A stretch of DNA of 64,000 nucleotides from Blautia faecis (GTDB lineage: Bacteria > Bacillota > Clostridia > Lachnospirales > Lachnospiraceae): assembly GCF_020554845.1 (NCBI RefSeq), contig NZ_JAJCIA010000013.1:31479-95478 (forward strand), written 5' to 3'. A model generated the notes under the pieces. The model worked only from the letters and a program-made list of their open reading frames with translations. It did no database searches and was not told the origin of the DNA. The first letter of the stretch is position 1, and each line of letters starts with the position of its first letter. The translations under genes were made by a program, and so were the position numbers. Below, in pieces: positions 41,418 through 51,340 of the stretch.

Positions 41418-43085
41418 ATGAAGAATCAGAAAGTATTTGTAATGGGACATAAGAATCCGGATACGGATTCTATTTGTTCGGCAATTGCTTACGCAGATAT
41501 CAAAAACAGAACCACCCAGACCAAGCGTTATATTCCAAGACGCGCCGGTCAGATCAATGAAGAGACCCAGTATGTACTGAATCGTTTTGGCGTACAGCCA
41601 CCGGCTTATCTGGGAAATATCGGAACGCAGGTAAAAGATATGGATATCCGTCCAAAACCGGATGCAGACCGTACCATGTCCCTGAAAAATGCCTGGGATA
41701 TGATGCAGAATAAAGGCATTGTGACCCTTCCCATCTGTAACAGCGAGGATGAGCTGGAGGGAATTGTAACAATCGGCGATATTGCTGATGTTTACATGGA
41801 TACCAAGGACAGCTATCTTCTTTCAAATGCCAGAACTCAGTATAACAAGATCAGGGATACTCTTGACGGTGAAATCGTAGAAGGAAACGGTCACGGCTAT
41901 TTTACCAAAGGGAAAATCCTTATTGGAACTGCTGATCCGGAGGTGATGAAGAACTATATCGAAGAAAATGATATGGTTATTCTTGGAAACCGTGAGGAAG
42001 ATCAGTTAAAGGCAATAGAACTGAATGTAAGCTGCATTATTGTAGGAATGAGTATTCAGGTAAGTGAGAAGGTAATAAAGAAAGCTCAGGAGAGACAGAT
42101 CATCATTATCTCTTCTCCATATGATACCTACACAATTGCCCGCATGATCAACCAGAGTATTCCGGTAAATTATGTGATGAAAAAAGATAATCTGGTAACT
42201 TTTAATACTGAAGATTTCACAGATGATATCCAGGATGTTATGATCAAGCACCGCCATCGTGCATTCCCTGTTATCAATAAGCGGGGAAAATGTGTGGGAA
42301 CCATTTCCAGACGAAATTTCCTTGACATGCACAAGAAACAGGTAATTCTGGTAGATCATAATGAGAAAGACCAGGCTGTTGATAACATTGAGAAGGCAGA
42401 GATTCTGGAGATCATTGATCATCATAAGCTTGGTTCTCTGGAAACTATGAAGCCGATTAATTTCAGAAATGAGCCAGTTGGATGTACTGCGACAATCCTT
42501 TACCGGATTTATGACGAGCAGCGACTGGAGATTCCGCCTAAGATTGCAGGACTTCTCTGTGCAGCCATTATTTCCGATACCTTAATGTTCCGTTCCCCAA
42601 CCTGCACCCAGCAGGACAAGATCGCAGCAAGTGCGCTTGCACTGATCGCGGACATTAAGATTGAAGATTTCGCAAGAGAAATGTTCAAGGCTGGAAGCAA
42701 TCTGAAGGATAAAGCACCTGAAGAAATTTTCTATCAGGATTACAAGAAATTTATTGCAGAAGGAAATGTGGCTTTTGGTGTTGGACAGATCAGTTCCATG
42801 GACGAGGAAGAACTTCAGGAGATCAAAGTTCGCCTGAAACCATTTATGGTAAGCGAGTGCGGACGCCATGGAATTACCCGTGTTTACTTTATGTTAACCA
42901 ATATTATGGACGAGTCCTCAGATGTAATTTATTACGGCGAGGGCAGCGAGGAAATGGGAAAAATCGCATTCCAGCAGGAACCGGAGGATAAGTGCTTCCA
43001 CCTGAAAGGCGTGGTTTCCCGTAAGAAACAGATGATCCCGGCTATGATGGAAGCTGCACAGATCATGGCAAATGACTTTAACTGA
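41418..43085 (+). CDS. ppaC: manganese-dependent inorganic pyrophosphatase with CBS-DRTGG regulatory insert
   Basis: A 555-residue family II pyrophosphatase. The DHH domain starts GHKNPDTDSICSAIAYA and resumes after a regulatory insert with VDHNEKDQ and IIDHHKLGSLE. The insert (about residues 65-310) holds two CBS halves (MMQNKGIVTLPICNSEDELE; DDIQDVMIKHRHRAFPV) around a DRTGG-type domain. The C-terminal DHHA2 domain ends near MIPAMMEAAQIMA. The architecture and length match CBS-PPases that are regulated by adenine nucleotides. AAGGAAGAA precedes the ATG. Confidence 0.93.
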   Translation: MKNQKVFVMGHKNPDTDSICSAIAYADIKNRTTQTKRYIPRRAGQINEETQYVLNRFGVQPPAYLGNIGTQVKDMDIRPKPDADRTMSLKNAWDMMQNKGIVTLPICNSEDELEGIVTIGDIADVYMDTKDSYLLSNARTQYNKIRDTLDGEIVEGNGHGYFTKGKILIGTADPEVMKNYIEENDMVILGNREEDQLKAIELNVSCIIVGMSIQVSEKVIKKAQERQIIIISSPYDTYTIARMINQSIPVNYVMKKDNLVTFNTEDFTDDIQDVMIKHRHRAFPVINKRGKCVGTISRRNFLDMHKKQVILVDHNEKDQAVDNIEKAEILEIIDHHKLGSLETMKPINFRNEPVGCTATILYRIYDEQRLEIPPKIAGLLCAAIISDTLMFRSPTCTQQDKIAASALALIADIKIEDFAREMFKAGSNLKDKAPEEIFYQDYKKFIAEGNVAFGVGQISSMDEEELQEIKVRLKPFMVSECGRHGITRVYFMLTNIMDESSDVIYYGEGSEEMGKIAFQQEPEDKCFHLKGVVSRKKQMIPAMMEAAQIMANDFN

Positions 43086-43196
43086 TAATAAAGATTTTCC
43101 CGGCAAAGAGGCTGTTAAAAGATACTGCTCACAAAGTGAAAAGTAACGCAGATGGTTCTTTGCACGGGAAATTTTCACATAAAAGAGGAGCAAAAT

Positions 43197-43811
43197 ATGG
43201 CAAAACAGACATGGAAACCAGGCAATATGCTTTACCCGCTTCCTGCTGTGATGGTCAGCGTTACAGATGGCGAGGGTAATGATAATATAATAACAGTAGC
43301 GTGGGCTGGCACCGTGTGTACCAACCCGCCAATGGTAAGCATCTCCGTTCGTCCCACCAGATTTTCTTACGATATGATCTGCAAGACGAAGGAATTCGTT
43401 CTGAACCTTACCACAGAAGAGCTTGCATACGCCACCGATTATTGTGGCGTGCGGTCCGGCAGAGAGGTTGATAAATTTCAGGAGCTTCATCTTACCAAAG
43501 AAAAGGCGGATCAAGTGAAGGCACCAATGATCGGTGAAGCTCCTGTAAATATTGAATGTAAAGTTAAGAAAATTGAGAAGCTTGGTTCTCATCACATGTT
43601 CCTTGCGGAAGTAGTTGCAGTGCATGCGGACGAAGCCTATATGGATAAAAATAATAAATTTCAGCTGAATCAGTCAAAACTGATGGTGTATTCCCATGGA
43701 GAATATCTGGGACTTGGAAAGAAACTGGGCACCTTTGGATATAGCGTAAAAAAAGGAAAAAAGCATAATCAGAAACTTAAAAATCACCCATTAAAAAACC
43801 GAACTCAGTAA
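43197..43811 (+). CDS. flavin reductase-like FMN-binding protein
   Basis: A 204-residue flavoredoxin/flavin-reductase fold. The start is the ATG at 43197, with AGAGGAG 7 bases upstream. Characteristic stretches are GNMLYPLPAVMVSVTDGEG, TVAWAGTVCTNPPMVSISVR and FVLNLTTEELAYATDYCGVR. A basic Lys-rich tail (KKGKKHNQKLKNHPLKNRTQ) is unusual and may be disordered. It probably binds FMN and transfers electrons from NAD(P)H or ferredoxin. The partner is unknown. Confidence 0.88.
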   Translation: MAKQTWKPGNMLYPLPAVMVSVTDGEGNDNIITVAWAGTVCTNPPMVSISVRPTRFSYDMICKTKEFVLNLTTEELAYATDYCGVRSGREVDKFQELHLTKEKADQVKAPMIGEAPVNIECKVKKIEKLGSHHMFLAEVVAVHADEAYMDKNNKFQLNQSKLMVYSHGEYLGLGKKLGTFGYSVKKGKKHNQKLKNHPLKNRTQ

Positions 43812-43871
43812 CAATTTTTTAATGTGATTGCAATAATGGCTCTTATGTGTTATTATTTAAAGGAGTATCGA

Positions 43872-44387
43872 ATGAAAATGAATAATATAACATTAATTGG
43901 AATGCCCGGTGCAGGTAAAAGCACACTGGGCGTTGTTCTTGCGAAAATACTTGGATACGAATTTTTAGATTCAGACCTTTTAATACAAAAAGAAGAAAAA
44001 AGACGTCTTTATCAGATCATTGATGAAGAAGGAGAAGAAGGTTTCAAGACCATTGAGAATCGCGTAAATGCGTCGATTGATACAGAGAATACTGTAATTG
44101 CTACTGGGGGAAGTGTGGTATATTGCAGTGAAGCCATGGAACACTTGAAATCAATTGGGAAGGTAGTTTACCTCAGCCTTTCTCTGGAGTCTCTTGAGAA
44201 ACGGCTTGGAAATCTTAAGAAGCGGGGAGTTCTTCTGAAAGAAGGACAGACCTTGAAGAGTTTATATGAGGAGCGAGTTCCCTTATACGAGAAATATGCA
44301 GACATTGTGGTAGATGAAGAAGGGAAAGATTTGGAAGCAAGTCTGCAGGCACTTTTGGAAACACTACAGACAGGGGTTATTAAGTAA
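43872..44387 (+). CDS. shikimate kinase-like protein
   Basis: A 171-residue P-loop kinase. The start is the ATG at 43872, preceded by AAAGGAG. Walker A is GMPGAGKST, the metal-site Asp pair is LDSDLL, and the lid-side arginines lie in KKRGVLLKEGQTLKSLYEER. The substrate-binding GGG usually found after the second strand is GGS (IATGGSVVY). Other aromatic-pathway genes are absent nearby, so the substrate could be shikimate or a related small hydroxy acid. A REP-like repeat follows. Confidence 0.85.
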   Translation: MKMNNITLIGMPGAGKSTLGVVLAKILGYEFLDSDLLIQKEEKRRLYQIIDEEGEEGFKTIENRVNASIDTENTVIATGGSVVYCSEAMEHLKSIGKVVYLSLSLESLEKRLGNLKKRGVLLKEGQTLKSLYEERVPLYEKYADIVVDEEGKDLEASLQALLETLQTGVIK

Positions 44388-44394
44388 CTGTAGA

Positions 44395-44442
44395 TTGTTA
44401 CTATTCGCGGAATGCGTCACGCTGAACGAAGTGAAGAGTAAC
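44395..44442. repeat. REP-like family-3 repeat
   Basis: TTGTTACTATTCGCGGAATG then CGTCACGCTGAACGAAGTGA and AGAGTAAC; a variant of the 53.57-kb copy. Confidence 0.65.
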
Positions 44443-44530
44443 TGTAAATCAGAGGAGGGCTGTCAGGTTATTGTAGAGAAATTGACAATAGCCTTTTTGG
44501 CTCGCGGAGTAAGAATAATAGAGGTGTATT

Positions 44531-45823
44531 ATGGAACAGTATGTGATTAAAGGTGGAAATCCGCTTGTTGGTGAAGTAGAGATAGCAGGTGCAAAGAATG
44601 CAGCGCTGGCTATTTTATCAGCAGCCATTATGACGGATGAGACAATTCTCATCGAGAATCTGCCTGACGTCAGAGACATTAACGTTTTACTGGAGGCAAT
44701 AGCTGGCATCGGAGCACAGGTTGACAGAATCAATAAATCAACTGTTAAGATCAATGGTTCTACCATTGGTGATGTAAGTGTAGATTATGAGTATATTAAG
44801 AAGATCCGTGCATCTTACTATCTTCTTGGTGCATTACTTGGCAAATATAAAAGAGCAGAAGTTCCTCTTCCAGGTGGCTGCAATATCGGAAGCCGTCCGA
44901 TTGACCAGCATCTGAAAGGTTTCAGAGCCCTTGGTGCGAAAGTTGATATTCTTCATGGAGCCATTGTTGCCGAGGCATCTAATCTTCATGGAAGCCATAT
45001 TTTCCTGGATGTAGTTTCTGTAGGAGCAACCATCAATATTATGATGGCAGCATCTCTTGCACCAGGACGTACGATTATTGAGAATGCTGCCAGAGAGCCA
45101 CATGTAGTAGATGTTGCCAACTTCCTGAACAGCATGGGAGCCAATATCAAAGGTGCTGGTACAGATGTGATCCGTATCAAGGGTGTTGAGAAGCTTCACC
45201 GCACAGAGTATTCCATCATTCCGGACCAGATCGAGGCAGGAACCTTTATGTTCGCTGCAGCAGCTACCGGTGGGGATGTCACAGTTAAGAATGTAATTCC
45301 AAAGCATCTCGAAGCTACTACAGCTAAGCTTGAGGAAATCGGATGTGAAGTTCAGGAGTTTGATGATGCCGTACGTGTACGTGCAGTGGGCAGACTTCAT
45401 CGCACTCATGTGAAGACCCTTCCATATCCGGGATATCCGACTGATATGCAGCCGCAGATTGCGGTTACCCTTGCACTTGCAGAGGGAACCAGCATCGTAA
45501 CTGAGAGTATTTTTGAGAATCGCTTCAAATATGCAGACGAGCTTTCCAGAATGGGAGCCTGTATTAAGGTTGAAGGCAATTCCGCAATTATTGATGGCGT
45601 GAATAAGCTTACTGGTGCAAGAGTAAGTGCACCGGATCTTCGTGCTGGGGCAGCTCTTGTTATTGCAGGACTGGCAGCAGAGGGAATCACCATTGTGGAT
45701 GATATTGTTTACATCCAGCGTGGCTATGAGAACTTCGAAGAGAAGCTTCGCAGCCTTGGCGCAGAGATCGAGAGAGTTTCCAGTGAGAAGGATATCCAGA
45801 AATTCCGCCTGCGTGTAGGGTGA
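44531..45823 (+). CDS. murA: UDP-N-acetylglucosamine 1-carboxyvinyltransferase
   Basis: A 430-residue first committed enzyme of peptidoglycan synthesis, transferring enolpyruvate to UDP-GlcNAc. The N-terminal substrate site reads IAGAKNAALAILSAA. The catalytic loop has Cys117 in PLPGGCNIGSRPIDQHLKG, the fosfomycin-reactive residue. YPGYPTDMQPQ and ENRFKYADEL are family signatures. AGAGG precedes the ATG. It is monocistronic; metK follows behind its own promoter and riboswitch. Confidence 0.97.
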   Translation: MEQYVIKGGNPLVGEVEIAGAKNAALAILSAAIMTDETILIENLPDVRDINVLLEAIAGIGAQVDRINKSTVKINGSTIGDVSVDYEYIKKIRASYYLLGALLGKYKRAEVPLPGGCNIGSRPIDQHLKGFRALGAKVDILHGAIVAEASNLHGSHIFLDVVSVGATINIMMAASLAPGRTIIENAAREPHVVDVANFLNSMGANIKGAGTDVIRIKGVEKLHRTEYSIIPDQIEAGTFMFAAAATGGDVTVKNVIPKHLEATTAKLEEIGCEVQEFDDAVRVRAVGRLHRTHVKTLPYPGYPTDMQPQIAVTLALAEGTSIVTESIFENRFKYADELSRMGACIKVEGNSAIIDGVNKLTGARVSAPDLRAGAALVIAGLAAEGITIVDDIVYIQRGYENFEEKLRSLGAEIERVSSEKDIQKFRLRVG

Positions 45824-45915
45824 ATTGTTAATTTCAGATCGCAGCCTGACAGCCTTGATCTGTTGAGTATCAGATTTAATCTGGTGAAAAATAGTCATAA
45901 GACGTTAAATGTCTA

Positions 45916-45944
45916 TTGACAATTATAAGCAATCAGTATATTGT
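45916..45944 (+). promoter_or_regulatory. metK promoter
   Basis: TTGACA, 17 bp, TATTGT, about 30 bp upstream of the riboswitch P1 stem. Confidence 0.7.
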
Positions 45945-45974
45945 ATTGCTTGCAACAGGAAAACTGAAGAATAG

Positions 45975-46078
45975 CCTTTTATTCAGAGTGGTGGAGATAC
46001 ATAGGATCTATGAAGCCACGGCAACCCCTCGAAAGAGAGGAAGGTGCCAACCTGAGCGAGTGATCGAACAATAAGAGG
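45975..46078 (+). promoter_or_regulatory. SAM-I (S-box) riboswitch
   Basis: P1 is CCTTTTATT/AATAAGAGG. The core motifs are AGAGTGGTGGAG, TGAAGCCACGGCAACC, GGAAGGTGCCAACC and GAGCGAGTGATCGAAC, in S-box order. It senses S-adenosylmethionine and controls metK. Confidence 0.95.
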
Positions 46079-46106
46079 ATTGTTTATATAAAAAGTCATT
46101 TATAAG

Positions 46107-46137
46107 ACAGTCCGCTTGTCCGGGCTGTTCTTTTTTT
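46107..46137 (+). terminator. riboswitch-controlled terminator before metK
   Basis: ACAGTCCG/CGGGCTGT stem followed by eight or nine T. This is the expression platform of the SAM-I riboswitch. Confidence 0.9.
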
Positions 46138-46218
46138 CGCGGAAAACATACAATGCAGCGATAGATATTAGCTGTTTTGGAAATTTTCGCTCCATCGAAG
46201 AAAGGGAAAAACAAAAGA

Positions 46219-47418
46219 ATGGAAAACAAAGAAAAAATCTTATTTACTTCCGAATCTGTAACTGAAGGTCATCCGGATAAAATCTGTGATGCCATTTCTG
46301 ATGCCATCCTGGATGCTCTGATCGCACAGGATCCGATGAGCCGTGTAGCCTGCGAGACTGCAACTACAACAGGTCTTGTTCTGGTTATGGGTGAGATCAC
46401 TTCCAAGGCAAATATCGATATCCAGTCAATCGTAAGAGAGACAATCCGCGAGATTGGTTATACTCGTGGAAAATTCGGATTCGATGCTGATACATGTGCG
46501 GTAATCACAGCACTTGATAAACAGTCTGCTGATATTGCAATGGGTGTTGATAAAGCACTTGAGCAGAAAGAGAATCAGATGGATGAGGACGAGCTTGACT
46601 CTATTGGAGCTGGTGACCAGGGAATCCAGTTTGGTTATGCTTCCAACGAGACAGAAGAATACATGCCATACGCAATCAACATGGCACACAAACTTTCCCG
46701 TCAGCTGACAAAAGTCCGTAAAGATGGCACTCTGAAATATTTAAGACCAGATGGAAAAACTCAGGTAACAGTTGAGTATGATAAGAATGGAAAACCAAGC
46801 CGTATTGATGCAGTAGTTTGCTCCACTCAGCATGACCCGGATGTTACACAGGAGCAGATCCATGCGGACATCAAGAAATATGTATTTGATGAGATCATCC
46901 CGGCAGACATGGTAGATGAGGATACGAAATACTTTATCAACCCGACCGGACGTTTCGTTATCGGTGGACCAAACGGCGACAGCGGTCTTACAGGACGTAA
47001 GATTATTGTTGATACTTATGGCGGAACAGGACGTCACGGCGGCGGTGCTTTCTCCGGAAAAGACTGCACAAAGGTTGACCGTTCTGCAGCTTATGCAGCA
47101 CGTTATGTTGCAAAGAACATTGTTGCAGCAGGTCTTGCTGACAAGTGCGAGATCCAGCTTTCCTATGCAATTGGTGTTGCACATCCGACTTCTATTCATG
47201 TAGAAACATTTGGCACAGGTAAAGTATCTGATGCGAAACTGGTAGAGATCATCCGTGAGAACTTTGACCTTCGTCCGGCTGGAATCATCAAAATGCTTGA
47301 TCTCCGCCGCCCGATCTACAAACAGACTTCTGCATACGGACATTTCGGCCGTACAGATGTAGATCTTCCGTGGGAGCATCTGGACAAGGTTGATGATCTG
47401 AAGAAATATCTTGCGTAA
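46219..47418 (+). CDS. metK: S-adenosylmethionine synthetase
   Basis: A 399-residue enzyme making SAM from methionine and ATP. Start set at 46219 ([20 protein letters not shown]), preceded by GAAAGGGAA. Signatures are [12 protein letters not shown] and [12 protein letters not shown] feedback on its own synthesis is predicted through the upstream riboswitch. Ends before a strong terminator. Confidence 0.98.
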   Translation: MENKEKILFTSESVTEGHPDKICDAISDAILDALIAQDPMSRVACETATTTGLVLVMGEITSKANIDIQSIVRETIREIGYTRGKFGFDADTCAVITALDKQSADIAMGVDKALEQKENQMDEDELDSIGAGDQGIQFGYASNETEEYMPYAINMAHKLSRQLTKVRKDGTLKYLRPDGKTQVTVEYDKNGKPSRIDAVVCSTQHDPDVTQEQIHADIKKYVFDEIIPADMVDEDTKYFINPTGRFVIGGPNGDSGLTGRKIIVDTYGGTGRHGGGAFSGKDCTKVDRSAAYAARYVAKNIVAAGLADKCEIQLSYAIGVAHPTSIHVETFGTGKVSDAKLVEIIRENFDLRPAGIIKMLDLRRPIYKQTSAYGHFGRTDVDLPWEHLDKVDDLKKYLA

Positions 47419-47482
47419 AATTTGGTTAAAAGAAAATGGCTTGTATTGAAGCCTGCTTGAAAATTCCATATTAAAGTTAGAG

Positions 47483-47530
47483 CCTGGAAGAGACTGGTAT
47501 ATAGCAGAAGAAGTCTTTTCCAGGTTTTTT
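47483..47530 (+). terminator. terminator of metK
   Basis: CCTGGAAGAGACT/AGTCTTTTCCAGG stem followed by six T. Confidence 0.88.
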
Positions 47531-47690
47531 ATGTTGAAAAACTGAATATTATAGAGCTATTTTTTATAGAAAATTAAGAGATGAAATCAGAGCTTTATGC
47601 TATAATCTATATAAATCCGGTGAAGCAGCTTCATACGACAGGGAAGCTGTTGAAAATTTCCGTAAAAAGAAGAAAAAGGATAGAACTGTT

Positions 47691-48839
47691 ATGAAGCTAA
47701 AAACAAGAATCATTCTGGGATTCACCATGATCATTCTTATGCCTCTGCTTCTGTTTGCCGCCACTTTGTATGGATTCAGCCAGTCACAGGCGCAGAAAAC
47801 ACAGGCAGTGACTGAGAGCGATGGAACAGTATATGATATTTCCATAACAGACTCAGCCGACAGTCAGGGCAGGGTACATGTAATGGCCAAGGATTTGTTT
47901 ATCAGTGCGTTTGTAATCCTGATCTCCGTTGCTTTGGTAGTTGGTCTTTGGGTATATCGCAGCATTGCCGTTCCATTGGTTAAATTAAAAAAAGCGACGC
48001 AGAATATAAAAGAGGGCAACCTGGATTTCGTTCTGGATGTAGAAGGAAAAGACGAATTTTCTGAGCTCTGTCAGGATTTCGAGGAAATGCGCCGCCGTCT
48101 GAAAGAATCTACAGAAGAAAAAAGCCTTATAGAAAAAGAGAACAGAGAGCTGATCAGCAACATTTCCCATGATTTGAAAACTCCGATCACAGCAGTGAAA
48201 GGATATGTAGAGGGAATCATGGATGGAGTGGCAGACACCCCTGAGAAAATGGATCGCTATGTCCGCACCATCTACAACAAGACAAATGAGATGGATCATC
48301 TGATCAACGAGCTGACTTTTTATTCCAAAATCGATACCAACCGCATTCCTTACACCTTCAGTAAACTAAATGTGGAAGATTATTTTGAAGATTGTTCAGA
48401 AGAAGTTGGTCTGGAACTTGAGACCAGGGGAATTGAGCTGGTTTATGCCAACTACGTGGAAAAAGACGTTATGGTAATTGCCGATGGGGAGCAGATCCGC
48501 CGCGTTATCCATAACATTATCAGCAACGCTATCAAATATATGGACAAGCCTAAAGGAATCATTCAGATCCGAATCAAGGATGTGGGTGATTTTATCCAGA
48601 TTGAGATTGAGGACAATGGAAAAGGTATTGGTCCGAAAGATCTGCCTTATATTTTCGACCGTTTTTACCGTACAGATGTTTCACGAAATTCTTCCAAAGG
48701 CGGAAGCGGAATCGGTCTTTCCATTGTAAAAAAAATTCTGGAAGACCATGGGGGAAAAGTGTGGGCCACAAGCCGTCTTGGAATCGGCACGATCATGTAT
48801 TTTGTACTTAGAAAATACCAGGAGGTACCAATGAAATGA
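47691..48839 (+). CDS. sensor histidine kinase
   Basis: A 382-residue membrane kinase. Two membrane segments (about residues 8-24 and 70-92) flank a short extracytoplasmic loop of about 45 residues. HAMP follows (IAVPLVKLKKATQNIKEGNL), then HisKA with the phosphorylated His160 in SHDLKTPIT, and the ATPase domain with N, G1 (DNGKGIGPKDLPYIFDRFYR) and G2 (GGSGIGLS) boxes. Small extracytoplasmic size suggests an intramembrane or envelope-stress signal. A TATAAT at 47601 is the likely -10. Overlaps the response-regulator gene by 4 bp. Confidence 0.95.
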   Translation: MKLKTRIILGFTMIILMPLLLFAATLYGFSQSQAQKTQAVTESDGTVYDISITDSADSQGRVHVMAKDLFISAFVILISVALVVGLWVYRSIAVPLVKLKKATQNIKEGNLDFVLDVEGKDEFSELCQDFEEMRRRLKESTEEKSLIEKENRELISNISHDLKTPITAVKGYVEGIMDGVADTPEKMDRYVRTIYNKTNEMDHLINELTFYSKIDTNRIPYTFSKLNVEDYFEDCSEEVGLELETRGIELVYANYVEKDVMVIADGEQIRRVIHNIISNAIKYMDKPKGIIQIRIKDVGDFIQIEIEDNGKGIGPKDLPYIFDRFYRTDVSRNSSKGGSGIGLSIVKKILEDHGGKVWATSRLGIGTIMYFVLRKYQEVPMK

Positions 48840-49525
48840 GCAGAATTCTGATCATTGAAGATGAAGAAGCAATTGCAGAGCTTGAGAAAGACTATCTGGA
48901 GCTCTCAGGATTTGAAGTTATAATCTGCAACAGAGGTGATCTGGGGCTTAATATGGCACTGAAAGAAGATTTTGACCTGATTATTCTGGATCTGATGCTG
49001 CCGGAAATAGACGGGTTTGAAATCTGCCGCCAGGTAAGAGAAGCTAAGAATACTCCGATCATTATGGTTTCCGCGAAGAAAGATGATATTGACAAGATCC
49101 GCGGTCTTGGACTTGGGGCTGACGATTACATGACCAAGCCATTTAGCCCAAGCGAGCTTGTTGCCAGAGTAAAGGCACATATGGATCGCTATAATCGTCT
49201 GATCGGCTCCACCACGCAAAAGAACGATATTATTGAGATTCGTGGAATCAAGATCGACAAGACTGCCCGCCGCGTCTGGGTAAATGGCGAGGAGAAAACT
49301 TTTACCACCAAGGAATTTGATCTGCTCACATTCCTGGCCCAGAATCCAAACAGAGTTTTTACAAAGGAAGAGCTTTTCAGGAAAATCTGGGATATGGAAT
49401 CGGTAGGTGATATTGCCACAGTTACGGTTCATATCAAGAAAATCCGTGAGAAAATTGAGTATAATAATGCCAAGCCGCAGTATATCGAGACCATCTGGGG
49501 CGTGGGATACAGATTTAAAGTGTGA
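48836..49525 (+). CDS. OmpR-type response regulator
   Basis: A 229-residue two-domain regulator. The receiver has acidic pocket EDE (8-10), phosphorylated Asp52 in LIILDLMLPE, Thr/Ser near VSAKK and switch Lys in DYMTKPFSP. The C-terminal winged helix shows FTTKEFDLLTFLAQNPNRVF and ends VWGVGYRFKV-like (IWGVGYRFKV). Partner of the upstream kinase. Confidence 0.96.
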   Translation: MSRILIIEDEEAIAELEKDYLELSGFEVIICNRGDLGLNMALKEDFDLIILDLMLPEIDGFEICRQVREAKNTPIIMVSAKKDDIDKIRGLGLGADDYMTKPFSPSELVARVKAHMDRYNRLIGSTTQKNDIIEIRGIKIDKTARRVWVNGEEKTFTTKEFDLLTFLAQNPNRVFTKEELFRKIWDMESVGDIATVTVHIKKIREKIEYNNAKPQYIETIWGVGYRFKV

Positions 49526-49625
49526 TAATTTCTGAGAAAATTGAGAGGCTATTAACAGTTAAATATAAATTATAAAATCATATAAGTACATGTTGGGTTT
49601 TATAAAATATTAGAGCAGAATATTA

Positions 49626-50081
49626 TTGAAAGTTGATGCTTTGAGTAAATATTATTCTATACATGAATTTTCAAAAATTATAGGCGTATCTGCCCAGACA
49701 TTACGAAATTGGGATGCCAATGGAAAACTTCATCCGCATCATACTACAGTAAGTGGCTATAGATATTATTCTGATGAGCAACTCAACCAGGTAATAAATG
49801 TAAAGCCTAAAAACCGCATTACAATTGGATATTGTCGCGTTTTCAGCCATAAACAGAAAGATGACCTGGAACGACAGATTGAGATTATTGATAATACTGA
49901 AAAATCCGAACAGCAGGAACTTGTTGAAGATCTGGTTCAGGTAATCACAGTATTCAGTTGTAAATTACAAGGAAAACGAGCGAATAAAGCTAAGAAACTG
50001 ATCCGGGAACTGATACAGGAGGAAGCAGATGGTAAAAGCCATAAAAGTAATGCTGATACCAAACAATGTACAGAAAACTAA
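49626..50081 (+). pseudogene. IS607-family serine recombinase, catalytically dead
   Basis: A 151-residue frame where about 210 is normal. The N-terminal MerR-like helix-turn-helix (VSAQTLRNWDANGKLHPHHT) is intact. In the resolvase motif YCRVFSHKQ the nucleophilic Ser is Phe73. The next 60-odd residues of the catalytic domain are missing, with DLERQIE fused to IIDNTEK, which normally lies much later. The C-terminal LVQVITVFSCKLQGKRANK is intact. The deletion is in frame, so a DNA-binding remnant might still be made. TTG start assumed. Confidence 0.85.
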
Positions 50082-51192
50082 GATGTTTCAGTACGCAGGT
50101 GCTTCAAGATTTGCTTATAACTGGGCTTTGGCCAGGGAAATAGTAAACCATGAAAAAGGCGGGAAATTCCTTTCAGATGCAGAACTCAGAAAAGAATTTA
50201 CAAAGCTTAGACATTCTGATGAATGTGCATGGTTACTGAGTATTTCAAATAATGTAACCAAACAGGCGATCAAAGATGCCTGTACTGCGTATAAGAACTT
50301 TTTTAAGGGTTTGCAGAAATTCCCAAGATTCAAGTCCAGAAAGAGATCAATACCAAAGTTCTATCAGGACAACGTTAAGATACGATTCAGTAATACCCAC
50401 ATTAAATTTGAAGGCTTTTCTTCCAGCAGGAAAGCCAATAAACAAAAAATGAATTGGGTAAGACTTGCAGAACATGAAAGGATTCCGACAGATGCTAAAT
50501 ATATGAATCCGCGAATATCTTTTGACGGATTGAACTGGTGGATCAGTGTATGTGTGGAATTTCCTGACTGCAGGGAAACACTTAATGATGACGGAATCGG
50601 CATAGACCTGGGAATCAAAGATCTGGCTGTCTGCTCTGATGGAACCAAGTATAAGAACATCAATAAGAGTCAGAAACTAAAGAGACTAGAAAAACAGAAA
50701 CGCAGATTACAGCGTAGTATCTCTCGTTCTTACGAGAAAAATAAGAAAGGAGAAAGCTACTGTAAAACAAATAATGTAATCAAAAAGGAAAAACTTTTAT
50801 TAAAACGAAATCATAGATTAACAAATATCCGTAAAAACTATTTGAATCAGACCATATCTGAGATCATAAATCGAAAACCAAGATTTATATGTATTGAAGA
50901 TCTGAATGTCAGCGGAATGATGAAAAATAGACATTTATCCAAAGCAGTCCAGGAACAGGGATTTTTTGGGTTTAGAAAACAGCTCGAATACAAATGCAGT
51001 GATAAAGGAATTCAGATTATTGTGGCTGATCGGTTTTATCCATCATCAAAGCTTTGCTGCTGTTGTGGAAACATCAAAAAAGATCTGAAATTATCCGACA
51101 GGATTTATAGATGTGAGTGTGGGAATATGATTGACAGAGACTTCCAGGCATCTATAAATCTCAAGACTTATGGAGAAAAATTTGCAAGCTGA
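50029..51192 (+). CDS. tnpB: TnpB RNA-guided endonuclease of IS607-type element
   Basis: A 387-residue OrfB/TnpB protein, ancestor type of Cas12. RuvC residues are present: Asp193 (GIDLGIKDLAV), Glu290 (FICIEDLNVSGMMKN) and Asp371 (MIDRDFQASINL). A zinc ribbon CCCCG...CECG lies at 343-365. The N-terminal wedge/helical part starts MVKAIKVMLIPNNVQKTKM. GGAGGAAG lies 4-6 bases before the ATG. It overlaps the recombinase remnant by 53 bp, in another frame. All catalytic residues seem intact despite the dead partner, so it may cleave DNA guided by its 3'-end RNA. Confidence 0.9.
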   Translation: MVKAIKVMLIPNNVQKTKMFQYAGASRFAYNWALAREIVNHEKGGKFLSDAELRKEFTKLRHSDECAWLLSISNNVTKQAIKDACTAYKNFFKGLQKFPRFKSRKRSIPKFYQDNVKIRFSNTHIKFEGFSSSRKANKQKMNWVRLAEHERIPTDAKYMNPRISFDGLNWWISVCVEFPDCRETLNDDGIGIDLGIKDLAVCSDGTKYKNINKSQKLKRLEKQKRRLQRSISRSYEKNKKGESYCKTNNVIKKEKLLLKRNHRLTNIRKNYLNQTISEIINRKPRFICIEDLNVSGMMKNRHLSKAVQEQGFFGFRKQLEYKCSDKGIQIIVADRFYPSSKLCCCCGNIKKDLKLSDRIYRCECGNMIDRDFQASINLKTYGEKFAS

Positions 51193-51340
51193 CACTGAAA
51201 CGTTAATGCAAATATGTACGGATACGTTAGTCCGGAATTTACGCCTATGGAGAGTACAAGAACTTGTGAGTAGATAGATATTTATATCATCAAAAGCATG
51301 CTTGTTGAAGTAGGAATGAAACATAGAAGTTTATAACTTT
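51193..51340 (+). ncRNA. candidate omega (right-end) RNA of TnpB
   Basis: The 150 bases after tnpB hold GTACAAGAACTTGT and AAGCATGCTT dyads and end in sequence of right-end type. By analogy to IS200/605 and IS607 elements, the guide RNA comes from here. The exact 3' boundary and guide are not determinable by eye. Confidence 0.4.
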
